Part shown: one piece after another, positions 1 to 6,723 of the stretch | How positions within the stretch are numbered: the stretch's first letter is position 1 | Layout: every line of letters begins with the position of its first letter | NCBI GenBank assembly: GCA_039034155.1 | Contig: JBCCBI010000079.1 | Span: 1-15,711 of the forward strand | Direction: 5' to 3' | DNA: 15,711 nucleotides | Source of the DNA: JBCCBI01 sp039034155 | Lineage (GTDB): Bacteria > Deinococcota > Deinococci > Deinococcales > Trueperaceae | The notes under the pieces: model-generated | Told to the model about the DNA's origin: nothing | Database searches by the model: none | Seen by the model: the letters and a program-made list of their open reading frames with translations, nothing else | Made by a program: the position numbers and the translations under genes

Positions 1-253
1 AGCCATCAATTTCAGGCATAACAATGTCGGTAATGAGTACGTCAAAAGTTGGGTTGGATGATATCTGGGTGATGGCGTTATCTGGTGACAAGTTGAGGAC
101 ATGCTCGAGGCCATCTTTAGTATTGAGTCCAAGTTGCTCGAGTACGTCCCGCCCGTTGTAGGCAAGCACAACGCTATGGCCAGCTTGGGTGAGGATGTGC
201 TCGAGCCAAACCTGAACAGAATATTGGTCATCAGCAACTAAAATGCGCGCCAC
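1..253 (-). CDS. Response regulator receiver domain protein (partial, C-terminus outside window)
   Basis: This is the N-terminal 84 residues of a two-component receiver (REC) domain, which accepts a phosphoryl group from a histidine kinase. The acidic pair is D8-D9 (ILVADDQ) and the phosphoacceptor is D76 in the motif VLITDIVMPEIDG. The GTG start at 253 is chosen because GGGGAG lies 8 bases upstream and translation then begins directly with beta-strand 1. D76 lies about 20 residues later than usual for receivers (typically near 52-57). The extra residues fall around 40-66, in the helix 2 to beta-3 region. The output domain is outside the window, so its target is unknown. It is on the same strand as hemB but about 275 bases downstream, so co-transcription is uncertain. 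Confidence 0.85.
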   Translation of the reverse strand, partial: MARILVADDQYSVQVWLEHILTQAGHSVVLAYNGRDVLEQLGLNTKDGLEHVLNLSPDNAITQISSNPTFDVLITDIVMPEIDG

Positions 254-527
254 AGTGGTTACTCCCCAACAGATTGTGTACTTTTGTGACTATCATGAAC
301 TCTTGATAAAAAAGTGCGCTATAAATGCCACTCTTGTTTCCCTAACCGTACACCCTAAACACGCAATTTGTCGTTGTGCAGGGCGCTTACATACATGGTG
401 TATAGATAGAACCACGTCCTTAACAATAAGGTGGAGATTATTTATAACGCCAGTAGATAACTTAAAACTAACGCGTGTTAAATACGTTCTGTACAAAAAC
501 GCTGTTATGGGATTTGCTCACTGCGGG

Positions 528-1529
528 CTAACTAAGAGCCTGCGCAACCTCATGCGCAAAGTAGGTCAAAATCATGTCTGCCCCAGCCCGTTTAATTGCC
601 AGTAACGACTCATCGCGGCAGCGGGTTAAATCCAACCAACCTTGTTGTGCCGCCGCGTGAATCTGGGCGTACTCACCAGATACCTGATAGGCAGCGACAG
701 GTAAGCGCGTGTTTTCGCGCACATCCCGAATAATATCCAAGTACGGTCCGGCTGGTTTCACCATGACAATATCCGCGTGTTCAGCTTCATCTAGTTGCGC
801 TTCGGTGATGGCTTCTAAACGGTTACCCGGTGACAGTTGATACGTCTTTTTATCCAACAAGGTTGTCCCCGCCGCTTTGGCGCTGCCCACAGCATCCCGA
901 AACGGCCCGTAATAGGCAGAGGCAAATTTCGCTGAGTAGGCCATGATGACTGTCTGCGTAAACCCACTCGCATCTAGCGCGCTGCGAATAGCAGCCACGC
1001 GTCCGTCCATCATGTCCGATGGGGCGATGACATCCACGCCTGCTTCAGCCCCCATGACCGCCATCTGCGCCAGAATGTCCACGGTGCGGTCGTTGTCTAC
1101 GTTTGCGCCGTCCTCCGTAAGCACGCCGTCGTGACCGTGGCTTGTATAGGGGTCGAGGGCAACGTCGCTAATGACGGCGAGTGGCAAGTTGGCGTCTTTA
1201 ATAGCGCGGGTGGCGCGCAGTACAAGCGTGTCTGGGTTGAGTGACTCCTCACCTTCGGGGGTTTTGAGGCTAGCGTCAATGTAGGGAAACAGCGCCACAG
1301 CAGGCACGCCCACATCTGCCAGTTTGTGGCAGGCGTCCACCAAGCTGCGTACGGTATGGCGCACCACGCCGGGCATGGAAGCGACGGGTTCGGGGGAGAC
1401 GTTACCGTCAATGACAAACAGGGGTTGGATGAGGTCGTCTGAGGTGAGTTTTGTTTCTTCGTGCAGGGCGCGGAGGGGGGCACTTTGGCGGAGGCGTCGG
1501 GGGGCGACGGGCGGGGCGGGGAAGATCAG
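528..1529 (-). CDS. hemB: Delta-aminolevulinic acid dehydratase (porphobilinogen synthase)
   Basis: HemB condenses two molecules of 5-aminolevulinate to porphobilinogen, the first common step of tetrapyrrole and heme synthesis, in the cytoplasm. The two active-site lysines are visible: K201 in AYSAKFASAYYGPFRDA and K258 in MVKPAGPYLDII. The metal-site segment DVALDPYTSHGHD (residues 122-134) has aspartates in place of the cysteines of zinc enzymes, so it is the magnesium-type or zinc-independent class. The start is uncertain. The first ATG in frame (1376) would delete about 51 conserved residues, including PRRLRQSAPLRAL. Between it and the upstream stop TAA (1535-1533) the frame has no ATG, GTG or TTG. 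A CTG at 1529 gives 333 residues, the usual family length, but has no clear ribosome binding site. An indel joining the frame to an ATG at 1563 is the alternative. Confidence 0.9.
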   Translation of the reverse strand: MIFPAPPVAPRRLRQSAPLRALHEETKLTSDDLIQPLFVIDGNVSPEPVASMPGVVRHTVRSLVDACHKLADVGVPAVALFPYIDASLKTPEGEESLNPDTLVLRATRAIKDANLPLAVISDVALDPYTSHGHDGVLTEDGANVDNDRTVDILAQMAVMGAEAGVDVIAPSDMMDGRVAAIRSALDASGFTQTVIMAYSAKFASAYYGPFRDAVGSAKAAGTTLLDKKTYQLSPGNRLEAITEAQLDEAEHADIVMVKPAGPYLDIIRDVRENTRLPVAAYQVSGEYAQIHAAAQQGWLDLTRCRDESLLAIKRAGADMILTYFAHEVAQALS

Positions 1530-1792
1530 TTGTTAAGGGCTTGGCACGGTTGAGCAAGGTCATGCCAATATGCTACCACCGTTAGCTAGATGGGTACGGC
1601 GCTATGTGATTTAAGTAGTTAGGGCCTTCTTGTTGTAGAAAAAAGTAATCATGAACGTAATACATTTGGACAAGATTGGTACTGAATCTATTACCCATAA
1701 AGCTATACGGTAGACTGAAAGCATGTTGAATTATTTGTCTATGTTCACACTCTTAAGTTTAAGTTATCAGGGTTAACGGTAGCCCTGCAATT

Positions 1793-2563
1793 ATGGATAA
1801 GACACTATGTCAAGATATTGATCTTCTGATCCAGAATATTGCTCGGATGTATGCAACTGAGGGCAATGCCAAATTTGTTTCAATCTTAGCTAAGGCAGAG
1901 GTTGAAGCAGAAATGACTGATTATGACAATTGGGATGGTGGCACAAATTTGTATACAATTTATGTTAGTGTTCCCCATCATATATTTGCTAAAATCAAAA
2001 ACGAACTCCAAGACATCGCTGATCAGTTGAAAGAGAAGCTTGCTGTATTCATGCATCGTTATGATCACATCTGGATTGAGGAAATTCGCATCTCCCCGTC
2101 TATGGTTCAGATTGATGGCTGGCAACAAAAAGCTCTTGATTGGCTCTCTGGGTCTGGCATTACCAATCAAGGTCGTGTCCGGTCAGACAACATCGCTAGC
2201 CGCAAAAAAGATGGTTTGCTCTTTCGCTCGCAGCCCGAAATCTATTTCTATGATGCTCTTAAATCTTTAGGAGTTACATTTGCTCCACTCCCAGTCTTCA
2301 TTCGCGGCGGTGAAATCTATTCTCGAATCGAGCCTGACTTCATTATTATCAAAGACGGTATCACTATGTGTATTGAGATTGATGGAGATACGGTGCACAC
2401 TGAGACCCCAGCAGAAGCGAATGACAGAATTCGTGTACTCACAAATGAGGGTGTGATAGTCGAGAGATTCTCTGCAAGCCGGTGTGAAAACGCTGCAAAG
2501 GCAAAGAAGTTGGCTGAACATGTTATTCAGCTCATTACTAAGCATAAGGGAAATCGACTTTAA
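1793..2563 (+). CDS. Predicted PD-(D/E)XK-type nuclease with YDNWDGGT N-terminal domain
   Basis: A 256-residue protein with two parts. The C-terminal part (about 145-250) looks like a small restriction-endonuclease-fold nuclease of the DUF559/Vsr-like type: E149 in a helix (SQPEIYFYDAL), P181-D182 in EPDF, and E195-x-D197 in CIEIDGDTVH, followed by a helix with D211 and R213 and the strand VIVERF. These are the expected metal-binding acids. The N-terminal part (about 10-105) carries YDNWDGGT (44-51), a strand TIYVSVP and ends in EEIRISP; I have the impression of seeing this module in other bacterial proteins but cannot name it. The start ATG lacks a ribosome binding site, and a small hairpin (CAGGG at 1768-1772, CCCTG at 1783-1787) precedes it. 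It lies directly upstream of a toxin-antitoxin pair, so a phage-defence role is a reasonable inference. Confidence 0.7.
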   Translation: MDKTLCQDIDLLIQNIARMYATEGNAKFVSILAKAEVEAEMTDYDNWDGGTNLYTIYVSVPHHIFAKIKNELQDIADQLKEKLAVFMHRYDHIWIEEIRISPSMVQIDGWQQKALDWLSGSGITNQGRVRSDNIASRKKDGLLFRSQPEIYFYDALKSLGVTFAPLPVFIRGGEIYSRIEPDFIIIKDGITMCIEIDGDTVHTETPAEANDRIRVLTNEGVIVERFSASRCENAAKAKKLAEHVIQLITKHKGNRL

Positions 2564-2573
2564 TGCATTTTTC

Positions 2574-2597
2574 CAAAGTAAATCCATATTTACTTTG
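2574..2597. terminator. Perfect 10-bp inverted repeat between nuclease and brnT
   Basis: CAAAGTAAAT (2574-2583) and ATTTACTTTG (2588-2597) are perfectly complementary around a CCAT loop, 10 bases after the nuclease stop codon. A T-rich run follows about 12 bases later rather than directly, so it is an imperfect intrinsic terminator. Its position ahead of brnT also fits an operator for BrnA-type autorepression. Confidence 0.4.
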
Positions 2598-2644
2598 TCC
2601 GTTGAGTATTTTTATTTTTTCGTCTCAATCCAACACAATAATAT

Positions 2645-2914
2645 GTGGATGATGCGAAAGCAGCATCGAATGAGAGCAAACATGGCGTTAGCTTTGACGA
2701 TGCTACAACAGTATTTCGCAATCCCCTAGCTATTATTTTTAATGACAAAGACCACTCTGATGAGGAAGCTCGAGAAATTATTCTTGGACATTCGTTTAAG
2801 GGTACTTTGTTGGTGATTAGCTTTACCGAGCGAGAAAATAGGATTCGTATAATCAGTGCGCGTAAAGTGACAAAAAATGAGAGAAAGGAGTACGAAAACC
2901 ATGCCTTCCAATAA
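2645..2914 (+). CDS. brnT: BrnT family toxin (RelE-like ribonuclease)
   Basis: BrnT is the ribonuclease toxin of a type II toxin-antitoxin system and inhibits translation until bound by BrnA. The family core is intact: KAASNESKHGVSFDDATTVF near the N-terminus, the DHSDEEAREIILGHS segment, and the C-terminal IRIISARKVTKNERKEYE with its conserved basic residues. The protein is 89 residues from a GTG start at 2645. An in-frame TAA at 2639-2641 prevents extension, so the usual first strand (of the form MxFEWD) is shortened to VDD. There is no recognisable ribosome binding site at this start. The gene overlaps brnA by 14 bases, the typical toxin-first order of this family. The family assignment is firm; whether this copy is fully active is less so. 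Confidence 0.85.
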   Translation: MDDAKAASNESKHGVSFDDATTVFRNPLAIIFNDKDHSDEEAREIILGHSFKGTLLVISFTERENRIRIISARKVTKNERKEYENHAFQ

Positions 2915-3107
2915 AGATGATTTGAAGCCGGAATACGAGTTCGACTACACCAAGGCAAAGCCCAACCGTTTTGCGACAGAAGTTGAGCGTACGGTTGCTG
3001 TACTGGATGAAGATTTATCTAAAGTATTCACAACGCCTGAATCTGTCAATCGTGCGTTGCGTGCGTTACTGGACGCTATACCTAGCGATACACCATCTGC
3101 TGTTTAA
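2901..3107 (+). CDS. brnA: BrnA family antitoxin
   Basis: BrnA neutralises BrnT and usually autorepresses the operon as a DNA-binding dimer. This 68-residue protein has the family N-terminus DDLKPEYEFDY (6-16) and the C-terminal segment AVLDEDLSKVFTTPESVNRALRALL, equivalent to the LDPDVAKVFP...VNEALR helices of BrnA proteins. The ATG at 2901 is preferred over an upstream in-frame codon at 2877 because AAAGGAG (2884-2890) lies 10 bases before it and because the shorter form starts at the family's usual position. It overlaps the 3' end of brnT, so translation is probably coupled. Confidence 0.8.
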   Translation: MPSNKDDLKPEYEFDYTKAKPNRFATEVERTVAVLDEDLSKVFTTPESVNRALRALLDAIPSDTPSAV

Positions 3108-3267
3108 CTGTCTGTTCAAGCGTTGTGCTTGCTCGAGAACAAAAGTAGTGTGGATTTTGTAGTTTCAAGGTATCACTAGGCTCGAGCCTCTTTCGCAAAA
3201 TCACATATGCCTACAGCGGACAGCCGGGTACCAAGGGTCAACAGAAGTATCGTGCTGTAGCTAACGG

Positions 3268-3295
3268 TTGGCAATTAGCTCGTATTAGGTAAAAT
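3268..3295 (+). promoter_or_regulatory. Candidate sigma-70 promoter for the diguanylate cyclase
   Basis: TTGGCA (3268-3273) and TAAAAT (3290-3295) are separated by 16 bases, placing the transcription start near 3302. A 7-bp inverted repeat, ATTAGGT (3284-3290) and ACCTAAT (3306-3312), straddles the -10 and ends at the start codon, so it could be an operator or an RNA hairpin. Confidence 0.45.
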
Positions 3296-3312
3296 CTAAA
3301 TATGAACCTAAT

Positions 3313-4731
3313 ATGAGACAAGAGCTATCTTCACCCATCAAAGATTTCAGACTCAAATTATCAAACACAACTTGGCTGGTGATTGCTAGCGGGGTCTATT
3401 ACCTCACTGCTGTCATCGGCATGCAGGTTTTTTCGCTCCAACCCCAAAACATCACCCTGCTGTGGCTCCCCCTTGGCATTGGCTTAGTCATGTGCGTTAA
3501 GTTTGGCTGGCAAGCAGTTTTTGGGATTTTTGCGGCTAGTTTTGCGGCTAATCTTCCCGGTATGACCACCAGTTCATGGGCGTCATCGGGTCTTCATACG
3601 GCTATTGCAGGGACAACAGATGCACTAACGGCACTGCTAGCAGCATGGTTGTTGCGGCGCAATGGGCTTATCAACCTGGCACGCCCTCAACAACTGTTCC
3701 CGTTTTGCTTTTACGTTTGCCTGGTTCCTACAATTGTATCAGCGTGGGTGTTGGCGGTTAATTTGGCGGCAGGTGGTTATATTGCTTTGTCGCAAAGCCC
3801 ATTTATAGCTATTGCGTTAGTCTTAGCTGATAGCCTCGGTATTTTGCTTGTCTACCCAATTTTTGCTGTTTGGCGGCCAGACGGAGCATCATCTCATAAA
3901 ATTTTCTCGTTGGCGCTGGTCATCTTGCTCAACCTCATGTTGATTGCGGCAGCGTTTTACGGTGTTCCCAGTACAATCCATCTGGTTTTGCCTGCGCTTT
4001 TGTACCTTGCTGCGACAGGGCACCGCCTAGGACATTCTGTTGCACTACTGATTACCATTGTTGCCATTTTGTCGTTTGCAGCGCGTGGGTTTGGACCGTT
4101 TATGGGCAGTGATGCTGAGGAGTCCCTTATTAGGCTCATGACCTTTGTCTTTTCTACCACGTTGGTGTCGCAAAGCATTATGCTGCACCGCAGGGAGCTT
4201 ATTGAATCTTCGGAAGCGCGTGAGTTGTGGTACCAGCGGGCTATTCGTGACGGCTTAACAGGGCTTTACAACCGCGCTTATTTTTTGGCTCAGTTAGATG
4301 ATGAACTTGCTCGTTGTGAGCGGACGGGATGTCCTGTTGTGGTGGCGCTCATAGACGTCGATTTTTTTAAACGCGTTAATGATCAGCACGGGCATCCTTT
4401 TGGCGATAAGGTGCTGCAAGCACTGGCACGTGAACTTCAGAACCTTTTACGAAGTGCGGACGTCATTGCGCGGATGGGCGGCGAAGAATTTGCCGTTTTG
4501 ATGTCCAATGTATCTTTAGAGCAAGCTACTGTTGCCCTAGAGAGATTGCGCAGCACCCTAGCAGCGGACGGCCTCATGATTGACCAGCAACGCTTTGCAA
4601 TTACCGTGAGCATTGGCGCGTGTGCAAATGGGTCTCATGCTGCTGAGGCGCTTGTTAGTGCGGCAGATGAGCTTTTGTACCGCGCCAAACATCAAGGGCG
4701 AAACTGCCTCATGACAAATACAGTAGATTAA
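3313..4731 (+). CDS. MASE1-GGDEF membrane diguanylate cyclase
   Basis: This 472-residue enzyme would make cyclic di-GMP from two GTP at the inner membrane. The N-terminal half (about 20-305) is a run of hydrophobic helices with the MASE1 signature near the start (ITLLWLPLGIGL, then AASFAANLPG), an integral membrane sensor. The C-terminal GGDEF domain (about 308-467) starts at RDGLTGLYNRAYF and contains IDVDFFKRVND, the active-site motif GGEEF (389-393) and the inhibitory product-binding site RSAD (380-383), exactly five residues before GGEEF. It therefore looks catalytically active and feedback inhibited. No EAL domain is present. The ATG has no clear ribosome binding site; a tiny frame ATG-AAC-CTA-ATA-TGA (3302-3316) overlaps it. 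It is convergent with the next gene. Confidence 0.93.
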   Translation: MRQELSSPIKDFRLKLSNTTWLVIASGVYYLTAVIGMQVFSLQPQNITLLWLPLGIGLVMCVKFGWQAVFGIFAASFAANLPGMTTSSWASSGLHTAIAGTTDALTALLAAWLLRRNGLINLARPQQLFPFCFYVCLVPTIVSAWVLAVNLAAGGYIALSQSPFIAIALVLADSLGILLVYPIFAVWRPDGASSHKIFSLALVILLNLMLIAAAFYGVPSTIHLVLPALLYLAATGHRLGHSVALLITIVAILSFAARGFGPFMGSDAEESLIRLMTFVFSTTLVSQSIMLHRRELIESSEARELWYQRAIRDGLTGLYNRAYFLAQLDDELARCERTGCPVVVALIDVDFFKRVNDQHGHPFGDKVLQALARELQNLLRSADVIARMGGEEFAVLMSNVSLEQATVALERLRSTLAADGLMIDQQRFAITVSIGACANGSHAAEALVSAADELLYRAKHQGRNCLMTNTVD

Positions 4732-4733
4732 CG

Positions 4734-4747
4734 AATCACTACTGATT
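4734..4747. terminator. Small hairpin between convergent genes
   Basis: AATCA and TGATT pair around a CTAC loop in the 27-base gap between the cyclase stop and the glycoside-hydrolase-like stop. It is the only hairpin there, but it is short and lacks a good T tract, so a terminator role is tentative. Confidence 0.25.
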
Positions 4748-4758
4748 AAGGTTTATTG

Positions 4759-5901
4759 CTAAGGACGTTGTTGAAGATTTTTCAGGATGACCTCGTAGGC
4801 GGGTTTTGGCTGTGAATTACCATCAATAAGACCTAGGTAACAGGTGTAATCCGTCAGAATTTGGGCGATGTTTTGCGGGAGGCCATCAAGCTCTTCACCA
4901 AACAGCGCATCGCGGAAGAGATCACAGGTTTCATCTGAAAAGTCTTGAAACGAAAAGATGGATGCAAAACGAATATCTGGTGTTTCGCGAATAACATCCA
5001 GTAAAATCTCGTAGCACTCCGCTTGCCAGGCAGGTGATGCGCCCATTGTTTCTGGGCTTGGGCAGGTGAGTTCCTGAATTAAAATGGTACCTCCGCCGTA
5101 AGCAGCAAGAACCTCTTCAAAGTGTGTGCGTATTTCATGTGTTGGATACACGCTAAAGTCAGCTCGAATGGGTCCTTGATTAAAGGGGATGACATCAACA
5201 ACAGGTTTGAACGCTTGTAATGTTTTTGAGGATGTGAGGATATCACCGATGGTGAGGGTGACGCCTACGGCCATGTCGGGGTTAATTGACTGAATGTGCG
5301 TTTTAGCTGCGGTGACAAACTGGACATAAGCTTGCAGCTCGAGCTCATTAAGATCAAGATACTCACCCATTTCGTTACCTAAACTCAGATAAAACCCACC
5401 GTATTGGCTTAAAACAGGGATAAGCTCATCCAAAATACGCCCAAAGCGTTCTATGACGTGAGTCTCTGCCAAAAGCTCAGGTGATAGCAGTGCGCCTGAA
5501 TCATTAAGTAAATCACTGGGCAGGTTGTAGCCACCTGAATCACCGACGGTTATATTGACAAAAGGAACAAGCCCTAATTTATGGAGTCTTTCGAGTGTAT
5601 CTGTGAAGGTGCCAAGTTGAACCTCTTGGGCTTCATTTTCAAGGTCCATCCAATCAACATAATAGGTAAAGCCACCTAATCCTTGATTTACCAGCGCATC
5701 TAGCAAGCTTCTATCTTTGCTGTTCAAAGCCTCGAGATCGGCACTACCGTACAGGGTTGTGCCCAGTACAAAGTCGGGTTCGAGTAAGGGAATACTAGTT
5801 GGAGTTTGAGAAAAGCTAAGGGTAGAGAGTGCAGTCAAACAAAGTATAAAGATGTTGCGAATGTAGTTCATAATAAGCAGGATACGGGTGTCAGTAAGCA
5901 T
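4759..5901 (-). CDS. Secreted glycoside-hydrolase-like TIM-barrel protein
   Basis: A 380-residue exported protein with the pattern of a clan GH-A (beta/alpha)8 glycoside hydrolase. The likely acid/base is E177 in FYLSLGNEMGEY (the usual NE at the end of strand 4). The likely nucleophile is E277 in TILIQELTCPSP (end of strand 7). Other barrel strands are visible at GGFTYYVDWMDLE, LVPFVNITVGD and FASIFSFQDF. The N-terminus has a signal peptide with hydrophobic core IFILCLTALSTLSF and a probable cleavage after SFSQ. The start at 5901 is chosen because GAGAAGG lies 6 bases upstream; an ATG at 5871 begins nearer the signal peptide and is a second choice. I cannot name the GH family or the sugar substrate. 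Confidence 0.65.
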   Translation of the reverse strand: MLTDTRILLIMNYIRNIFILCLTALSTLSFSQTPTSIPLLEPDFVLGTTLYGSADLEALNSKDRSLLDALVNQGLGGFTYYVDWMDLENEAQEVQLGTFTDTLERLHKLGLVPFVNITVGDSGGYNLPSDLLNDSGALLSPELLAETHVIERFGRILDELIPVLSQYGGFYLSLGNEMGEYLDLNELELQAYVQFVTAAKTHIQSINPDMAVGVTLTIGDILTSSKTLQAFKPVVDVIPFNQGPIRADFSVYPTHEIRTHFEEVLAAYGGGTILIQELTCPSPETMGASPAWQAECYEILLDVIRETPDIRFASIFSFQDFSDETCDLFRDALFGEELDGLPQNIAQILTDYTCYLGLIDGNSQPKPAYEVILKNLQQRP

Positions 5902-5985
5902 ACACAACCTTCTCGAGTCGTGATGCTTACAGTTCAAAAGTAGGAGGACGGTAGTGATGTCCTTGGGGTTAGGCGATGCTGAAAT

Positions 5986-6090
5986 AAGTACCTCCTATCT
6001 GGAAACCGCAGTTTTCGTGACATGCGTTTAGCGGTTAAGGATGGGCGCTGCTGAGTTTCATAACCCCCACTTTTCAACTTGGAGGTACTT
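5986..6090 (-). ncRNA. 5S rRNA-like element, truncated or degenerate
   Basis: Read on the minus strand, this 105-base element starts with AAGTACCTCC and ends with GGAGGTACTT, a perfect 10-bp terminal helix like helix I of 5S rRNA. Inside it, at 6044-6066, is a 23-base stretch matching at about 21 positions the 5S core I remember from Deinococcus-type sequences, including ATGAAACTCAGCAGCGCC. Near the 3' end, AGATAGG resembles the AGAGUAGG of loop E/helix IV, and AACCGC/GCGGTT forms a helix in between. The 5' half that should contain helix II, helix III and loop C is missing: only about 28 bases precede the core instead of about 50. It therefore cannot fold as a normal 5S rRNA. No other rRNA gene is nearby. 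Confidence 0.45.
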
Positions 6091-6128
6091 AGCTCGAGTC
6101 GTTTCCCTAAGATGCTTTGTTGAAGCTG

Positions 6129-6154
6129 TTTGATACGAGTATCTTCGTGTCAAA
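6129..6154. other. 10-bp hairpin
   Basis: TTTGATACGA (6129-6138) pairs with TCGTGTCAAA (6145-6154) with one G-U pair and a 6-base loop. It lies upstream of the 5S-like element on that element's strand and upstream of the SnoaL-like gene on the other. It could be a terminator or a protein-binding dyad; no T tract follows on the plus strand. Confidence 0.4.
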
Positions 6155-6294
6155 TTAACTTCGAGTCTGTCAGTAACACTCAGCCTTTTAAGCCTCTGAG
6201 TAGATGGCTGCTACAATTAGGCTGTAAAAACCATGTTGCTAACTGCCCACGTTGGCGGCAAGTACATTCGACATATCAATAACGTGAGGTTGTC

Positions 6295-6633
6295 ATGTCA
6301 TTAACAGACAAATTTATTTCCAATCTGCGAGCTTATGAGAAAAAAGACCTGCCCCGTGTCGCTGAGCTTTTTGCGGAAGATATGTTTTTGAGAGATTGGA
6401 AAATTTCTGTTAAAGGTAAGCCTCAAGTGCTCAACGAAACTAAAAAGAACTTTGAGGCTGGTGGTGCAATCTCAATTGAAGTGTTGCGAACCTACGAAGA
6501 TGGCAATACGGTGATTGCAGAACTACATATCATCGTCCAAGACTCAGAAGATATTTACGTTACAGATATTGCAACATTTAATGATGATGGGCTCATTACA
6601 ACCATTAGAGCTTACATTGGTCGAGAAGATTAA
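6295..6633 (+). CDS. SnoaL/NTF2-like fold protein
   Basis: A 112-residue protein with the sequence pattern of the NTF2-like superfamily (SnoaL-like branch): an opening helix with YEKKDLPRVAELFAEDM, a central KGKPQVLNETKKNF helix, and long strands (TVIAELHIIV, VTDIATFNDDGLITTIRAYI) ending in the family's typical last strand. Members bind or isomerise small hydrophobic molecules or serve as stress-related carriers, and the fold alone does not give a substrate. The ATG has GAGG about 7 bases upstream. It is followed 90 bases later by the ATPase gene, which seems to have its own promoter, so they need not be co-transcribed. Confidence 0.8.
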   Translation: MSLTDKFISNLRAYEKKDLPRVAELFAEDMFLRDWKISVKGKPQVLNETKKNFEAGGAISIEVLRTYEDGNTVIAELHIIVQDSEDIYVTDIATFNDDGLITTIRAYIGRED

Positions 6634-6686
6634 GCTGTGCTTTCTCACAGGCTAGTTTGGTGTTCATGAACGCATCTTTGAGCCTG

Positions 6687-6723
6687 TTGGTAGCACCTTT
6701 GAACTCGAGCTACTAAGCAACTT
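6687..6723 (+). promoter_or_regulatory. Candidate promoter for a leaderless ATPase transcript
   Basis: TTGGTA (6687-6692), an 18-base spacer and TACTAA (6711-6716) end 7 bases before the ATG at 6724. The start codon also lacks a ribosome binding site. Together these fit a leaderless mRNA. Confidence 0.35.

Larger units (their letters stand above)
5902..6294. other. Structured intergenic region, no protein gene
   Basis: This 393-base gap separates the divergent glycoside-hydrolase-like and SnoaL-like genes. I see no credible coding frame. It holds the 5S rRNA-like element (5986-6090), a 10-bp hairpin (6129-6154), a 6-bp hairpin ACTCAG/CTGAGT (6178-6201) and one CTCGAG site (6093). The promoters of both flanking genes should lie here, but I cannot assign them with confidence. 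Confidence 0.6.

Noticed and set aside
243..605. 120-codon plus-strand frame between the response regulator and hemB
   Set aside because: It overlaps both flanking minus-strand genes, has no ribosome binding site and its composition is not protein-like. The 254-527 gap otherwise shows nothing clear.
3147..3291. Open frame ending AYSGQPGTKGQQKYRAVANGWQLARIR before a TAA, possibly the tail of a lost gene
   Set aside because: It has no start codon after the preceding TAG, I recognise no family, and it runs into the cyclase promoter. It may be a remnant but cannot be supported.
5986..6090. Reading the long inverted repeat as a riboswitch (cyclic di-GMP, TPP or cobalamin) or SRP RNA
   Set aside because: None of the conserved core words of those RNAs are present on either strand; the 5S core match is far better.
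6647..6687. 7-bp inverted repeat ACAGGCT/AGCCTGT after the SnoaL-like gene
   Set aside because: The 27-base loop and lack of a T tract make a terminator unlikely, and an arm this short can arise by chance.
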